From positions 42,208 to 106,207 of the forward strand of contig JTDE01000264.1 in NCBI GenBank assembly GCA_014338405.1: a stretch of 64,000 nucleotides of DNA, read 5' to 3'. Origin of the DNA: Paragonimus skrjabini miyazakii (lineage: Eukaryota > Platyhelminthes > Trematoda > Plagiorchiida > Troglotrematidae). Positions 25,290-36,906 of this stretch are shown piece after piece. Below the pieces are notes generated by a model. It did no database searches. It was given only the letters and a program-made list of their open reading frames with translations, and was not told the DNA's origin. The stretch's first letter is position 1. Each line of letters opens with the position of its first letter. Position numbers and translations under genes: made by a program.

Positions 25290-25870
25290 CGTTCATTCTG
25301 ATGGATGATCTCTCGTCATTGTAATGTGACAGCGTGATCGTTACATCAAACTGTACGCCAGAATCACTCAGCTGTATGGTTCTTTCTCGACTGTTCTGAG
25401 AAAGCGGTCATATTGAAGCTGCAGTAATAACCATGGGTGACGTCTATATTGCAACTGCCTACTGAAGCATGTTACAGTGTCAGCACCTTCATACCTTGAG
25501 CCCGTCATAAAGTGACCACTAAGCTACCCTTTCCAGCGTAACCCCTCAGTCGTGAGCAAGAAACGGCGGGACAGGTGTTGAGTTAACATTCGTAAGATGT
25601 GGCCAAACCAGTAAAGTCAGGGAGATGAGATCAAAATGCACACGGATCGACCAAATTTATTCGTTTCAAAGACACGTCGGCGAACTGCGTCACTATCGAC
25701 TAGGCGTCCCGGCCACAGGCGGCCGACATTTCGGAAACACCGATGATGAAAACCGAATACTTTCCGCGTGAATTGACCAAGTTTCTGTGCCTTACAATAA
25801 GGCTACCCTAACGGTGGCGTTCTCCACTGCCAACAAAACAGCGTAAACTCTAAATGAACCCAATTACAAT
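25290..25870 (-). mobile_element. RTE-like LINE reverse transcriptase tail, second copy
   Basis: Minus-strand frames give, in order, a VYAVLLAVENATVRVALL..TETW segment (family: RVY.A.VRSVLLYG.ETW), then SDAVRRRVF, then YWFGHILRMLTQHLSRRF (family: RWLGHVLRM..HRLPRR), and TRDHPSE near 25,310 (family: RDH.N.W). These are the standard landmarks of the C-terminal region of RTE-like LINE proteins. Stops and frame changes separate them. It overlaps in content with the 23.2-23.8 kb copy, so it is a separate insertion. Confidence 0.7.
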
Positions 25871-25874
25871 GGAC

Positions 25875-27000
25875 AATGCACAAACCTGTTTACACCTTTG
25901 TACTTGATTCCGTTATGGAACAGCATGTAATAACATACTGTTTTACGATGATTAGCTGTTCAGTTAGCTAATTGGGTTATATGGGTCAACGCCCAAAACA
26001 AAGATAAACCACTCCATCAGTATTATTGGCATTTATTTCAATTAACCAGTCAATACAAAGTGACTACAATGAACAAATATCCATTTAGACTTCGGATATC
26101 ATATTCTTGCTTCTTACGCCATTCCGACTGTTAATCCTATTATGATGGACAGGCCGTAACTACTGAGTTGATTCAAATCATCAGTTGATTAGTGCGAAAT
26201 CCAACCATTAGTTAGTCAGTAAATGACAGTTCGTATAAACAATTCGTGTTTTCATGTGACACTCACTTGGTTTGTTTCCCACTGAACGGATTAAGTTAGA
26301 ATAGTAGGATGCATATCATAAACGATATAAATCCTAAAGTCATTTTAAAGTAGACTGAACCTACGCGATAAGGAACAACGTTTATCATTTCGGTAAGAAT
26401 TACACACAAAAGTTTTTCCGTCACAGTCCACTTCATGTTACTATTTTAGTCACAACCAGTTAAAATATTCACGGATAAAATGGTTGATATACGCTGACAG
26501 TAACCTATCGCTATTTTCGATGAACATTTTGTTGATAGAGTAACCTGTTACAAAAATACGCTTGAGAGAAAACTATATGAAGGAACTTAATTTTGTAATG
26601 AATAATAAAGTGTAACCATAAAGCAGAGGAGTGACCTAACGCACATAACACTTATGAATATATGCACCACTAGTGAGTATGTGACCATCAACACTACGTA
26701 AGCAACAAACAGTCAGAAACATACAACCGGCTACCAAGGAGGAAAGGTCATATGTTCTCTTCCTTACAGCCTCCACAAAACTGTTCCTTAGAACACCTTC
26801 AGTTCCCAGACTGTCAAAAAAGAGAATTTTATTATCCACGTCAAATTAATCCTTTCAATCCCCTAACAGAAGAACACTGCATTTTATTGTTAGTTTACTA
26901 GGGATTGTCTTCAGTTTCAACTTCAAAGCCATCTGTTGACGACCCCATAAATTGTGGCAGTTGTCCTCGATCAGCTAGAACAGGATAGTGTATTCATTTG
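25875..27000. other. no recognised gene, one possible exon
   Basis: Mostly anonymous. On the minus strand a good splice acceptor (TCTTTTTTGACAG, about 26,827-26,815) opens into a frame reading LGTEGVLRNSFVEAVRKRTY, which could be an exon of the unknown minus-strand frames at 27-28 kb. No function is recognisable. Confidence 0.35.
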
Positions 27001-27004
27001 TCAT

Positions 27005-27385
27005 TTATTTGAATATCACTGGGGCATAATTATATGTATTCAATAATGGGTGTTTTCCAACTTCAAAGATTTCTGTATCATAGGTCCCCTTTGAACTGCA
27101 ATTTTGGCTCCAACGTTTTGCCGTAATAAAAATCCTGACCTCTGAGGATGTTGGTTTAAAAACTTCTAGTGAACAGAAAGAGCACTCTGAGAGTAATCCA
27201 TGATGTGCAATTATATAGAGAATATTAGAGGCAATTGTTTGTTTTGACAGCAAAACAGTACTCTTGTGAGGAAGAATGACTCTATCATTCCTGGATTGAT
27301 GAGGAAAACGAGAAAATATCTTGTACTTTAGTGTTGAATCTGTTTCAGTAAGTAACATGATAGTTGTAGTTTGGCTACTGGTCAA
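27005..27385 (-). CDS. anonymous open frame, possible exon
   Basis: This 126-codon minus-strand frame ends in TAA at 27005. It is one of the longer uninterrupted frames outside the transposons and has a protein-like composition, including two Cys in ECSFCSLEV and a charged C-terminal third. No signal peptide, membrane segment or family motif was recognised. A possible acceptor (GATTGACCAG) lies just upstream of the first ATG. With the frame at 27.8-28.2 kb on the same strand it could belong to one spliced gene. It could equally be chance, since GC is low and no homologue is recognised. Confidence 0.25.
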   Translation of the reverse strand: MTSSQTTTIMLLTETDSTLKYKIFSRFPHQSRNDRVILPHKSTVLLSKQTIASNILYIIAHHGLLSECSFCSLEVFKPTSSEVRIFITAKRWSQNCSSKGTYDTEIFEVGKHPLLNTYNYAPVIFK

Positions 27386-27825
27386 TCAAATATTTTACAA
27401 GTAGTCTTATTTGGACGGACCAAAAAGGTAATTAATTGGATTTGGTGCATTGCAATCGCTTCTATGATTAGATCAATTTTTTTAAAGCTTTACTTGCATT
27501 GGTTACATGGTGCACACCCACATGCAGTATTTTTAATCTTCATTGTAAAATCCCAAGTGACCAGTTTAAATCTTAATTGCTATCAGTGTGATGTTTTACT
27601 CAAGTTGGCTTTACTTCTAACAGCTTGAAGATATTTGAAAATAACATGTACAACCTAATGCTTAAAAGTGAAAAATGTTGCGAACTAAGTTTTTTAGAGC
27701 AAACAATCAACCTGTGCTTCAAAACACTAATCAATCCACTTTCATTAAAAAGAGAGCGAAATTATATAGTATAAAGGATCAAGGTCAATAAGTATCGTAC
27801 TGTATGGCTTGATAAATGAAGATAA

Positions 27826-28202
27826 TTATTCGAAATACCAGAAACTAACAGCTGAAATAGAATATTTAGGTCTAAGTGGGTCTGTTGGTCGTCCATTTAA
27901 GAATGTCGCTACTGGATGACAATTACTTGGCCAGAACCTATTGATTTTAAGTCTCCCCAAACAGCGGAGTGGTTTTCTTCGAAAGTTGCGTTTGCGATAA
28001 ACGATCAGTATACTAATTCCTGGAGGAATAATGTTGTGAAATTCTAAACTGACAAATGGCCATCCTTTTTTTATACTGAGAATATTGATACCAAATTCAA
28101 CCTGCACAACGTTCAGCAACTTCAGTGAAGGTGAAAAATTTGGTATGGTTTGAAAGTTGCTTTCAGACTGAACTAAGAACACATGAAGATCGTCTGTACC
28201 TG
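27826..28202 (-). CDS. anonymous open frame, possible terminal exon
   Basis: A minus-strand frame runs from a potential acceptor (CGGCTCACAG, ending near 28,198) to a TAA at 27826, about 124 codons. It is rich in hydrophobic and basic residues (for example IPPGISILIVYRKRNFRRKP) and ends SAVSFWYFE. I recognise no domain. The frame upstream of the acceptor (28390-28199) is also open in another phase. A gene made of several exons on this strand between 26.6 and 28.6 kb is possible but not proven. Confidence 0.25.
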
Positions 28203-28204
28203 TG

Positions 28205-30260
28205 AGCCGTCAGTTGCCTGCATTCAGTTGGATGGAGTAGATATAAGTAGAATATCTGGGCACATAGATTTACTGTGCAGGACTGCCGATGTAAACCCGT
28301 AAACATCACAGTAATAAAGTTGTCGAATGTCACAGAAAAGATGAGGATCTCACAAACTTTGTCTGCGTAAACAGTGGGAGCAGATTTCAATTTTCTTCTC
28401 TACCAAATAAATGAGTATGCTTTTCCGTCCAGCACAACCGTGCTAGGCTTAGTTAAACTAAAGCTATAGTGTATACCTGGACACATTTGGACTTAGTATC
28501 ACTCTCCCGACCTTCCAAAGACTTGACACCCTCAAGACTCACGTGATGCACGCTTCCGGAGAACTTCTGGTATACCGACTTGGCATCAACCCCGTTGACT
28601 CAACCGGATTCAGACAGTGAGAATTCCACACAAAGCGATCGATTACTCTTACTGGTCAGTAGTTTGCATGTGTTCATTCATGTCTTAAGCGAGCTTACCA
28701 ATTAACATGCAGCGCTTTACTGTTTCCGTGTTCGTTGACAAACAATCTACCGAGGTAACACTAATGTTACAATAGGATGTGCTGCAGGATTTGGGCGCCA
28801 AAAGCAAACTGAATTGCTTTTCGGACATTTTACTACCAGCCTTAAACTGAAAAAGTATGAGGAACACGTAAATGAAATATCGTCTTCAGAAGTGTGTAAG
28901 CGAATAAGGTGTTATCGACCTTAGCAAAATCAAATGAGTGACTTTCATTCATCATTTAGATTTCAGATTGTTCCCTAATTAAATCGATCGAACAATACTG
29001 ATCATATGACAAAGTTCGCTTCTAGTGTGAAAAGGCTGTTTATCAGACCATTGAAGCAGATGAAAACAATGGCTTAGACATTTTTTTCAATCTGTTTTGA
29101 CACTAAGTAGACTATTCCATCCACTTACGGTGTACACGCTATAGCTAATTTCTATTGTAAGCAATTCAGTCTTGCCTAAAAATATCGGAATTATAGATCC
29201 ACCGTCAGTATGTGTCCACAAGACACCAATTAAGCGTTCCAGCCCTTCCCACCACAGACCCAAATGACTATCTCAAAGTAGCTTTAAAACTTCAAATGCT
29301 GCTTTACAACCTCGGTCCTTTTGACCAAGGCTGAAATATCATTAATCTTCGGTCCATTATTACGGCAATCGACTGCTAGGTGTGCCGAGGTATTCCGTGC
29401 TACTCTGTCTCTAGCACATAGCATCTTTTGAACCTAATCTAATTGTATCAGACTCAAGTGAAAATTCGGAACGTTAATTTCGGGTTTCATCTGGGTGATT
29501 AGATCATTTCTTCTGAACAACGGTTTGCATATCCTTTCCATGATTGATCAGGTTGAATTGACTGGTAGAGCGTGCTATGATCAGCGGCTCTACTGACGAT
29601 GACAGTAGTTGATCACGGTTTCTGCACCTTTGGTGGAAACATGTCCGGTGTATTGTATTGTCAGTGGGAAAATGTTCTACTCTGACAAATCGCCTTTTTA
29701 ACTTAGCTCGTTTTTTCGCGTTTTTCATCAACAGCTACTCCTATTTACACGCAAGGAGTACACATAACTTTACTAGGTATCGTGGTCTAAGCGGTGTTTT
29801 AATGCTGAACGTTCGCAAGTTAGCTATCAAAAATAAATGTGATGTACTTTTCAAATCAAACGATAAACATTCATAGATTTTCAAACTGGATCACTTGATT
29901 GACGCACATTGCCGATGTCATTTAGCTCTTTTCATCCAAACAGTCGTTTTGCACGGAATTTTGCCCTTAAATGTTTGGAGTGCTAACTTAGGTTGTAAAT
30001 CGAGTTACCACCTTGAACTGATGAACAACCTGATACACCAAGTTACAGAAGGGTTGGACCGTTCACAACCTAAAGATGGTAGCTGAAAGCCGAACTGCTT
30101 AGAGGTGGCAAATGTAAAGATTTAGAAGCATCTACCTTACATCCCCAGCTGCCAACTATGAGCACTTCCTCTAAGAACAAGCTATTCGTAAAGTAACAGA
30201 CCGTTGAACATTTTTATGTTGAGGTGGGGATGTTTTGTATTACATACTTCCCTCGAACAA
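28205..30260. other. no recognised gene
   Basis: Short frames only, including 29658-29876 and 29895-30086 on the plus strand. The latter is followed by a GTAGCT donor-like site at about 30,081, but no family motif is seen. Confidence 0.4.
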
Positions 30261-30264
30261 ATGA

Positions 30265-30618
30265 TTTTCAAAAACCATACGCCAGATATTCGGTGGGTTT
30301 GAACTGGGTGGGCCTCTTCCGCAAAGAAACGTTAGATATTCGTTATCTGAACAAAGACGGCTTACTTTCATCGCAGAGCAGTTCACTCAAATAAACTTCG
30401 CACGTCGCTCTAACAAAGTACAACTTGATCTGCGTCCGTATACGTTGCGCCCAAATAATATTCGTTTCGGTGTGTATGCTCACGGTCCATTCTCAAAAAG
30501 TAATCCATCCATTCGTAAATACTTTGACTTGGCTATGGTATGCATGAAGGCTTCGCTTATACTTGAATCGCTACACGAAAGAAAAACGGTATGCGACGTA
30601 AAATTGAGTCGTTTGTAA
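30265..30618 (+). CDS. anonymous open frame, likely exon of unknown gene
   Basis: A 117-codon frame without a needed ATG stays open to TAA at 30616. The composition is strongly protein-like, with many Arg codons (CGT, CGC), unlike the AT-rich surroundings. Segments include EQRRLTFIAEQFTQINFARR and RFGVYAHGPFSKSNPSIRKY. A possible acceptor (CATACGCCAG, ending about 30,275) and two GTATGC donor-like sites (30,538 and 30,589) bracket it. I do not recognise the family. It could be an exon of a conserved gene whose other exons I did not find, or a domesticated or transposon-derived frame. Confidence 0.4.
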   Translation, partial: FSKTIRQIFGGFELGGPLPQRNVRYSLSEQRRLTFIAEQFTQINFARRSNKVQLDLRPYTLRPNNIRFGVYAHGPFSKSNPSIRKYFDLAMVCMKASLILESLHERKTVCDVKLSRL

Positions 30619-30619
30619 T

Positions 30620-31055
30620 CCATTTTCTACTTTAGTCTCCGTGTAACTTGTGCACATTTTTACTGAGTGCCTTCAGACTGTTTTAATTCAGTGTATGATG
30701 GCTGTACGATCGTTGAACAGATAGGAATGCAACTGTCCCTCGTTGGTATACCTTCTTCCACAGAGATTATATTTTTCAAGATAATGCGACTAATCTTGCT
30801 GAGACCCCAGAATTAATAACGATTGCCATCTTATTCAGTTTTCCGCTTAAAGTAAGCGTTTCTTAATCATTGCATCATATCGATCGGGTTCTATGAACAA
30901 AGAAGGTTCGTCCTTTCAAAAGGTAACAACTCCAATCTGTGCTCCCTGGAAGGTATTACTTGTTGGATTAGGTAATGTGACAGGAAAACTCAATGATTCT
31001 TCAATATTCATAAAAATTGAACATCACCCACAACTGATCGTGGCTGTCGCATTCT
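30620..31055. other. no recognised gene
   Basis: Anonymous DNA between the open frame at 30.3 kb and the SINE at 31.1 kb. Confidence 0.5.
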
Positions 31056-31104
31056 CATAGACTTTTTAGTCGGCCCCTTTCGAAAGGATACACTAGACTT
31101 GAGT

Positions 31105-31290
31105 TTCGTTCTTGTTAGAGCTCATTAGCCGGAGTTCTAGTTCCGGCCGTGGCTAGGATATGCACTACTGACAAGCTCTAAGAGTTTCTTTTTTGAAAAG
31201 AGTCTATGGGAATGAGGCAGCTGCGCTCAATTGTGAGTGATGTTCAATGTGTACAGAAACCAAAGTCCCCTACTACTCGTTAGTAATCTT
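31105..31290 (+). mobile_element. SINE copy, best preserved body
   Basis: It starts with a T-arm/B-box-like block (GCCGGAGTTCTAGTTCCGGC, a near-perfect T-stem pairing), continues with CGTGGCTAGGATATGCACTA, then TATGGGAATGAGGCAGCTGC, AGTGATGTTCAATGTG and ends with CCCCTACTACTCGTTAG. These blocks recur at 5.3, 10.3 and 16.9 kb. The A-box part upstream is degraded. It is non-coding and spread by LINE machinery in other genomes. Confidence 0.6.
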
Positions 31291-31294
31291 CAGC

Positions 31295-33485
31295 GTTCAT
31301 CAGAAAATTATGGCAGGTTTTATAGAATGGTTTTGTCATCAAAAATAAAAGTTGATATCCACCCTGTATAACACATCCAATACGACTATGACATTGTCTT
31401 CTGAAAAACATTGGTTATAACTTTCCTTGTTCAATATTGCAGCTTAGTCTGACTGAATGAATGTAGTAATTCTTCATACTTTCGTTCGGTGATGATCGTG
31501 TTTCATGCACTTCTTTCTTTCTGTTCCATACCGTCAATAAAGTGTAGCATCTATAATTACCCTGGAGGCCGAAATAATTGTACCACTACACGGTTTTGGT
31601 TCGTTTCTTACAAATCAGAAACTAAACTGTTATGGTAGATTTTTCCTCGGAGTAATCTTACGTTGGACAGTAGAACGATAACTAAATCAGACTATGCTAG
31701 ACATGGCGAATTTGGTTGACTTTGAGAAACCCGAACAGAACCATTCAATGGCTTGTAGTATAAATGCAGTTCATATTACTACACAGCAGTTCAAATGGGC
31801 TAACTGCAACACTAAATTATGCACGCATAATTGCGATCAAAATTGCTGCCTACCTAAAGATAAATGGTTGGCACCAGTAAGCGTTATTAGCTAGATTCCA
31901 TCAAGAGGGCATGGTTTTCCATATAGATGAGCTTCTGCAGCAGACCTAGCCACCCCTCGGTTCCACGTAAATTGTACCACTTTACGGGCTCTGTACCCTC
32001 GCACTGTACAATAGTCAACACTGAATCCGGACGTTAAAGTAAGATAATTAGTTGCACAATGAAAATGCTATCGCACGTAAATGAAATTGAATATGGATAA
32101 AGTGTTACAGGCCATCACAAACGTTCTTTTAAGTACGGCGTTCAATTTTTGTTCGTAAACTCTGGGGCTAAAGTGTACTTTCTACCTTATGTGTTTTGTA
32201 CAAACTGACTGGAAGTGAAGTAAAAACATAGGCATTAGAATAACGAACATTCTAATCAACGTCAAGCTGACAGAAGTTTTGAGCAATTAACGACGTAGGT
32301 AAAATTCCATGTGATGTTATTTGTGAGCTTAGTGTGCATCACGAAATTTCTGCAAGACGTTTTAATAAGATTTTCAAACAGAACGTCGTAGATTCAAACT
32401 TCTGACTCCATAACTTTTTCCACCCATGTTTTACTATCGGTTTTCTCATATCAACACATAATAACGAAACCGATATTATCTAATGTTACTCAGAATCATA
32501 CCGAAAAGTATAATATGATTAATTAGTCGTTCAGCATCACATGTGATCTTGATCAAGAAAGACTTTTGCATGCCTTTAGGTTACGTGAATAAGCTATGAC
32601 CCATATGCATTTAGTTTGAGTTGACTGTTGGTTTATTAAGTGAATAACTACAGTAAATATAAAACATAGGTGACTTAGTCCGCTTTCTCTCTCATTCTGT
32701 GTTACAGTGAAGCTGTCTGTTCATCGTATTTTCACTTTGAGTATTCAATACCATTAAATTTCAAACCAATTGCCAATGAACGTGGTTTCAACCAGAATAC
32801 CGCATTGTATAACTATATGGGCCAGTGAAAAGGACAATTTAGTGAAAGAGAAAAGGTTACCAACCAAAAAATTGTTTTTAAACGGATAGCCTCACAAGTT
32901 TATAAACGTAACCTGCGAGAGGAAACCGAAAAAAAAACAGGTGATCTGAACATTGTTGAAGAAGACTGATTTCCCAAAATTGTCATTTCTCGCGGAAGAA
33001 TGGTCTAATGAATTGCGTACTGTAACCATTTATAGTAACTGTGTAATTGACGTTACGTCTCAGGTAATTGGCGACAGAAATCGGCCATGCTAGAACTCAA
33101 ATTTATCAGTGTAAACCGTTCCATATGTTCTTGGCCTGCGAGCTATTTGGTAAACCATATTTCGCAAATGAAACCAGCAAGTCTTGACTCGGGACTACAT
33201 CGATGTTTTGAACAGGGACATCTTTACTGTACTATATGAAGTGGTTGCTTATTGCTCAAAAGGACAAGAAGTAGAAACTGTGTAAACTGTAAAGTGTCAA
33301 ATAGTACAACAGCTAGTACGACATGAACGTTTCGCTGTGAGTGTAGAGCAAGTAAAACTTTCATTAAGGGAAACTGTTTGTGATTAACGAATTGGCTGGG
33401 GAGTAGCGTATTGCCGGTACTCTCAAGTACTGTAGTATTGTTGTGACCGTAAACTACGGGCCTTTCCATTTAGGCAGAGGTTTCC
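31295..33485. other. no recognised gene
   Basis: No element or coding motif recognised. The 81-codon minus frame at 33224-33469 lies directly 3' of the Ty3 element and may be its 3' flank or LTR, but no repeat partner was found. Confidence 0.45.
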
Positions 33486-33489
33486 TTGA

Positions 33490-34330
33490 GCCTGGGCCGT
33501 TGGCACCTGTATTCCGTTAATCTTTATATTTCACCCTTTCTCCTTGGTTGAACATTTTAGCCTCGTCAAGCTGCTGATCTACTGATTGCTTTTTTGTGTG
33601 TACCTGCGTTGCTCCCAGATTTCGTTTGGCTCTTCCTCTTTCGGCATCCAAATCTCTGGTGGAGTCTCTGCACTGTGGCCATATTCCAATATCTTGATCC
33701 CTCAAAAATGGAGGGATTCTGCCATAATCAACTGAATGAGAGATTTCTTATTGCTCGCCTGCACGGACGCACGGTAGGCCGATAATACCAGTGGCAACAC
33801 ACTTCCCTTAGCTGATAGCTATTCCGTGATCGTTTGGTTGTACTTTCAGTTAGCGCATTCGTCTGTTGGTGATATGGTGTCGTTTTGGTACGCTTGAGTC
33901 CCAGTAGTTATATGCGTGTTCGAAACTCTTAGCTATCAAAGCATGGTCCCTGGTCTGCCAAGATCGCCCACGGCATGCCGGGGTTCGCTACGATGTGCTT
34001 CATCACCATGTATCCCATCATAGATACCTTTTGAGGCGGAACGTCAGTGACTTCGGCCCAACGAGTAGAACCTTCTGTGATGATCAGAACGTACTGATCG
34101 CCGTGAGTACACAATGAAAATCAGCCCATAAGAGCCACCGACCAGAGTTCACCGGCTTCGGAAACTGATATTGATTGTAAGGGCTGTTGGGCTCCCTGAT
34201 TGTTGCCTCTCAGTAACTGACACAGTTGGCATACAAGCACGTAAGCTGTCACATCCTCTTTCATCTTCAGCCAGTATGTTCTTTGTTGCAGCAGATCGTA
34301 TGTTCTAGTGCATCCGGTATGTGCCATTTC
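33490..34330 (-). pseudogene. integrase region of Ty3 element
   Basis: The frame 34327-34121 carries the zinc-binding motif (H.G..RT...L..RTYWLKM, then C..C in VCQLCQ). The next frame (34114-33929) holds the core with TRWAEVTD and ILADQGPCFDS, containing the second catalytic Asp. Near 33.84 kb TTPYHQQTNALTE carries the catalytic Glu. The frame 33705-33517 matches the C-terminal part, ending FNQGERV. Each part is in a different frame, so it is inactive. Confidence 0.85.
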
Positions 34331-34519
34331 ATGGCAGTCTGCTACCAGTTACCTCCACAATTGTCTCGGGATGACTGCCACGCCAGGACGCCCAACGCCA
34401 CGCTGCCATGTCAATACGCCCGTACTGTTTGAGCCAACTCTTCCCCACTGGGATGAGATTATTTTCAGCTCATCCTCCTTAGTATTTCTAGGGATCCTCA
34501 CGCCTCTTGCCAGAGCTTC

Positions 34520-34860
34520 AATCACTTTCCGGAGGACCTTGCCCTAACGTTATAGACGCACTAGTGTTTGTGGGTCCTGCTCCATTACTAAGCCGTTGAC
34601 TTCAAAGGTCACTCTGGCGAGTTCGTCGTCTATTTGCGGTCGAGAGAGACAATCAACGGCGCATTTGCTAGAAGCAGGCACATGGTTGATCGTAGTCATC
34701 TTCCTATAAACACAATGCTCATCGGGCCAATTTTTCTCTCGGGTCCCTCGCAGTCCTGATCCACTCCAGGGGTTCGTGATCAGTCTCCACATGAAACTGT
34801 TGACCTAATAAGTATGGCTTCCACTTATCCGGTGCTCAGACGATTGCCAAACATTCTTCC
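34520..34860 (-). pseudogene. RNase H end and tether of Ty3 element
   Basis: The minus strand encodes QFHVETDHEPLEWI at about 34.80-34.75 kb, the F.v.TDH..L.W motif that closes the RNase H domain. In another frame INHVPASSKCAVDCLSRPQ follows, the usual I.hv.G..N..AD.LSR tether to integrase. A frameshift separates the two. Confidence 0.8.
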
Positions 34861-35091
34861 TCAATGGTTGGGGTCAGGACCCTGCTGGTATTTTCGATGA
34901 CTCCTTCCCTTTGCTTTGAATACTGCCCCCATACTACGGTCACGGGCATCTGCAGCTACAATGAACGTTTCTTTTGTATTCGGAAATTTCAGCGTCAGTT
35001 GTCGCTCGTTCATCGCTTGTTGCACGCGCCCGGATTCTCTGTGTGCATCGTAGGTTAATTGAAATTGCTTGTAATTTTGAAAGAGTTCGTA

Positions 35092-35779
35092 CTAGGGTGA
35101 CGTAATGGAGTGGAAATGTTTCAAAAGCCGACTGTAGTACCCTACTCGGCCCAAAAATGGTCTCAGCGTCCGTTTGGAATTCGGAGCCACGACCTCTCTA
35201 ATTACCAATATTTTCTCCGGTAGGGGTCTGATTTCACCTTGACCCACTTTGTGTCCCAGTAACAACACTGATGACCGTCCGAGTTGCGACTTTTCGGCAT
35301 TGATACGGAGTTCTGAGTTCTTAATGCGATTTAAGACAGCGTCTATATGAGCAGCATGTTCCGGTTCCGCGTTACTATATATAACAACATCATCTCATAT
35401 ACCGCCGGAGTATGCAGTCATTTTACCAACTGAACCATCAGGCGTCCAATGTGACCGGTGCCCCGAAAAGGACAAAGAGCATGCGCTTGAACTGGTACTG
35501 ATTTTAGCCCACCGTAAATGCAATTTTCTCACGAGCCATGGGTTTGCTTGCTACCCACTGGTATCCCGATCGTAAGTCCAACATCATGGACAACTTCGTC
35601 TGTTGCAACTTACCAAAAATACCACCGACGGACGGCACTGGAACAACTGTGTTCTGTGTTACCTCATTTAACCGTTTAAAATCCACACAAAAGCGGTACT
35701 TTCGGTTGGATCTCTTCACCCGGAGAACGGGTGAGTTGTACTGACTGGTGGCTCCTTCGATAACATCCTCATTCAGCAC
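35092..35779 (-). pseudogene. reverse transcriptase region of Ty3 element
   Basis: The frame at 35779-35504 has YRFCVDFKRLN and MMLDLRSGYQW, conserved motifs of LTR-retrotransposon reverse transcriptases (fingers and palm with the first catalytic Asp). The catalytic Asp-Asp pair is encoded at 35394-35389 in a different frame from the preceding Tyr, so a small indel sits just before it. After this point the frame is open for about 100 codons through a thumb-like LLLGHKV segment to a stop at 35092. Several further frame changes lie between 35.5 and 35.4 kb. Confidence 0.85.
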
Positions 35780-35926
35780 GTTCTGTATTTGCTATTCCAC
35801 TTCCTCTTCAGAACGAACCGATATCCTGCGGGATCCGTGAGGTCGAAATGTTCCAGTTGTTGCTGTTTCACGTGTAATCCAGTTGCAGAATCCGTAAGGA
35901 TCATTACCGTTCGTAAATACCTCCGC

Positions 35927-36330
35927 TTATTTCTCGACCATGGACTGGGGCAAGGGGTCTTCGCAAACCGAGCTTTTAGTCGTACGTACTTGATTGACGC
36001 TATTCTGTTGTTGTCTCGTGGGTGTTAGGCTACTACACCTGGCTGACAACGTTTTGAGCTTCAGGTCAGTTATGACATCTGTTGCAGCGAGGAAATCGGC
36101 TCCAAAGATCGTTTGCCGGATTTCTGGGAATACATGGAAACGGTGCTTCACGATATGGTTGCCAATACTTATCCTACCTTCTTTCACACCAACCATTAGT
36201 AGGTTATCACCCCCCCCCCACAGTCCTAATCACCACAGATGCCGGTTTTATGCTTTATTTTCATCCACGAGCAGTCAATGAAATAACGGCTGCCGTATCG
36301 ACCATGCACTGTTCTATCTCTTGGTTCACC
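35927..36330 (-). pseudogene. aspartic protease region of Ty3 element
   Basis: At 36302-36288 the minus strand encodes VDTAA, at the place of the catalytic D-T/S-G motif, followed by VISLTA as in retropepsins. Downstream, IFGADFLAATDVITDLK (about 36.10-36.04 kb) matches the second conserved loop (..LG.DFL...). The Gly of the active-site triplet is Ala. A run of ten C (36210-36219) interrupts the frame between the two motifs. The enzyme would have cut the gag-pol polyprotein. Confidence 0.7.
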
Positions 36331-36578
36331 TTGACCTTTGTATGTACGGCTCCTCTCTCAATCGCTCCCACTACTAGTTCACCTGCTCACCAAAAGAACA
36401 ACAATGCAATATTATTTCCAAACCTCTTAAACAGGTGGGTTTGGCAATCTTACTTCCAGTATCCTTGTTTCCCAAAGATGAAGCCGCATCCTAGTCGATC
36501 GTTCTTCCGTGACGCTGTTTGTAAAGCCGCCACAACCACTGCTAGCTACTTTACTACTTTCCGCATTTCTTCCAGTGT

Positions 36579-36906
36579 CTACTTGTCCTTATTGCCGTTC
36601 GCATTCATTGAGGCCAGGGACATAACTCCCAACTTCTGCGTCACCTTCGGAAGTCTATCAAGGTCCATCCACCGGGTGACATGGGCAATACGGATTTGGT
36701 CACAAACCGACCACTTCGGCCACGTCCTCGAAGTCCTCCAGGGACGTTCGGACGTCTCCATCTTTGAACGGCTGCGGCCAGGGTATCTTCGTCCTCGTGT
36801 TCGTCACGACACCAGTTGTTGTGACCACAAAAGACGCTTGGCTTGCAGATTCACTTATTGCACGAAATCCCGAACAGGTTATGTTAAAACATAGGACCAC
36901 GAACAC
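36579..36906 (-). pseudogene. possible gag C-terminal region of Ty3 element
   Basis: Two overlapping minus-strand frames precede the protease. One contains PWPQPFKDGDVRTSLEDFED, resembling the start of gag-like capsid regions (P..F...D...WL..FE), and the other has a basic, Trp-containing stretch (WRTSRTWPKWSVCDQ). They appear to be one protein interrupted by a frameshift. The assignment depends mostly on position upstream of the protease. Confidence 0.45.

Noticed and set aside
34226..34547. Plus-strand open frames within 33.5-36.9 kb
   Set aside because: They overlap recognisable integrase and RNase H motifs on the minus strand and are antisense shadows.
36082..36894. 270-codon plus-strand open frame
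   Set aside because: It lies antisense to the protease/gag part of the Ty3 element, whose minus-strand motifs are recognisable. The plus frame has no family motif and is a shadow.
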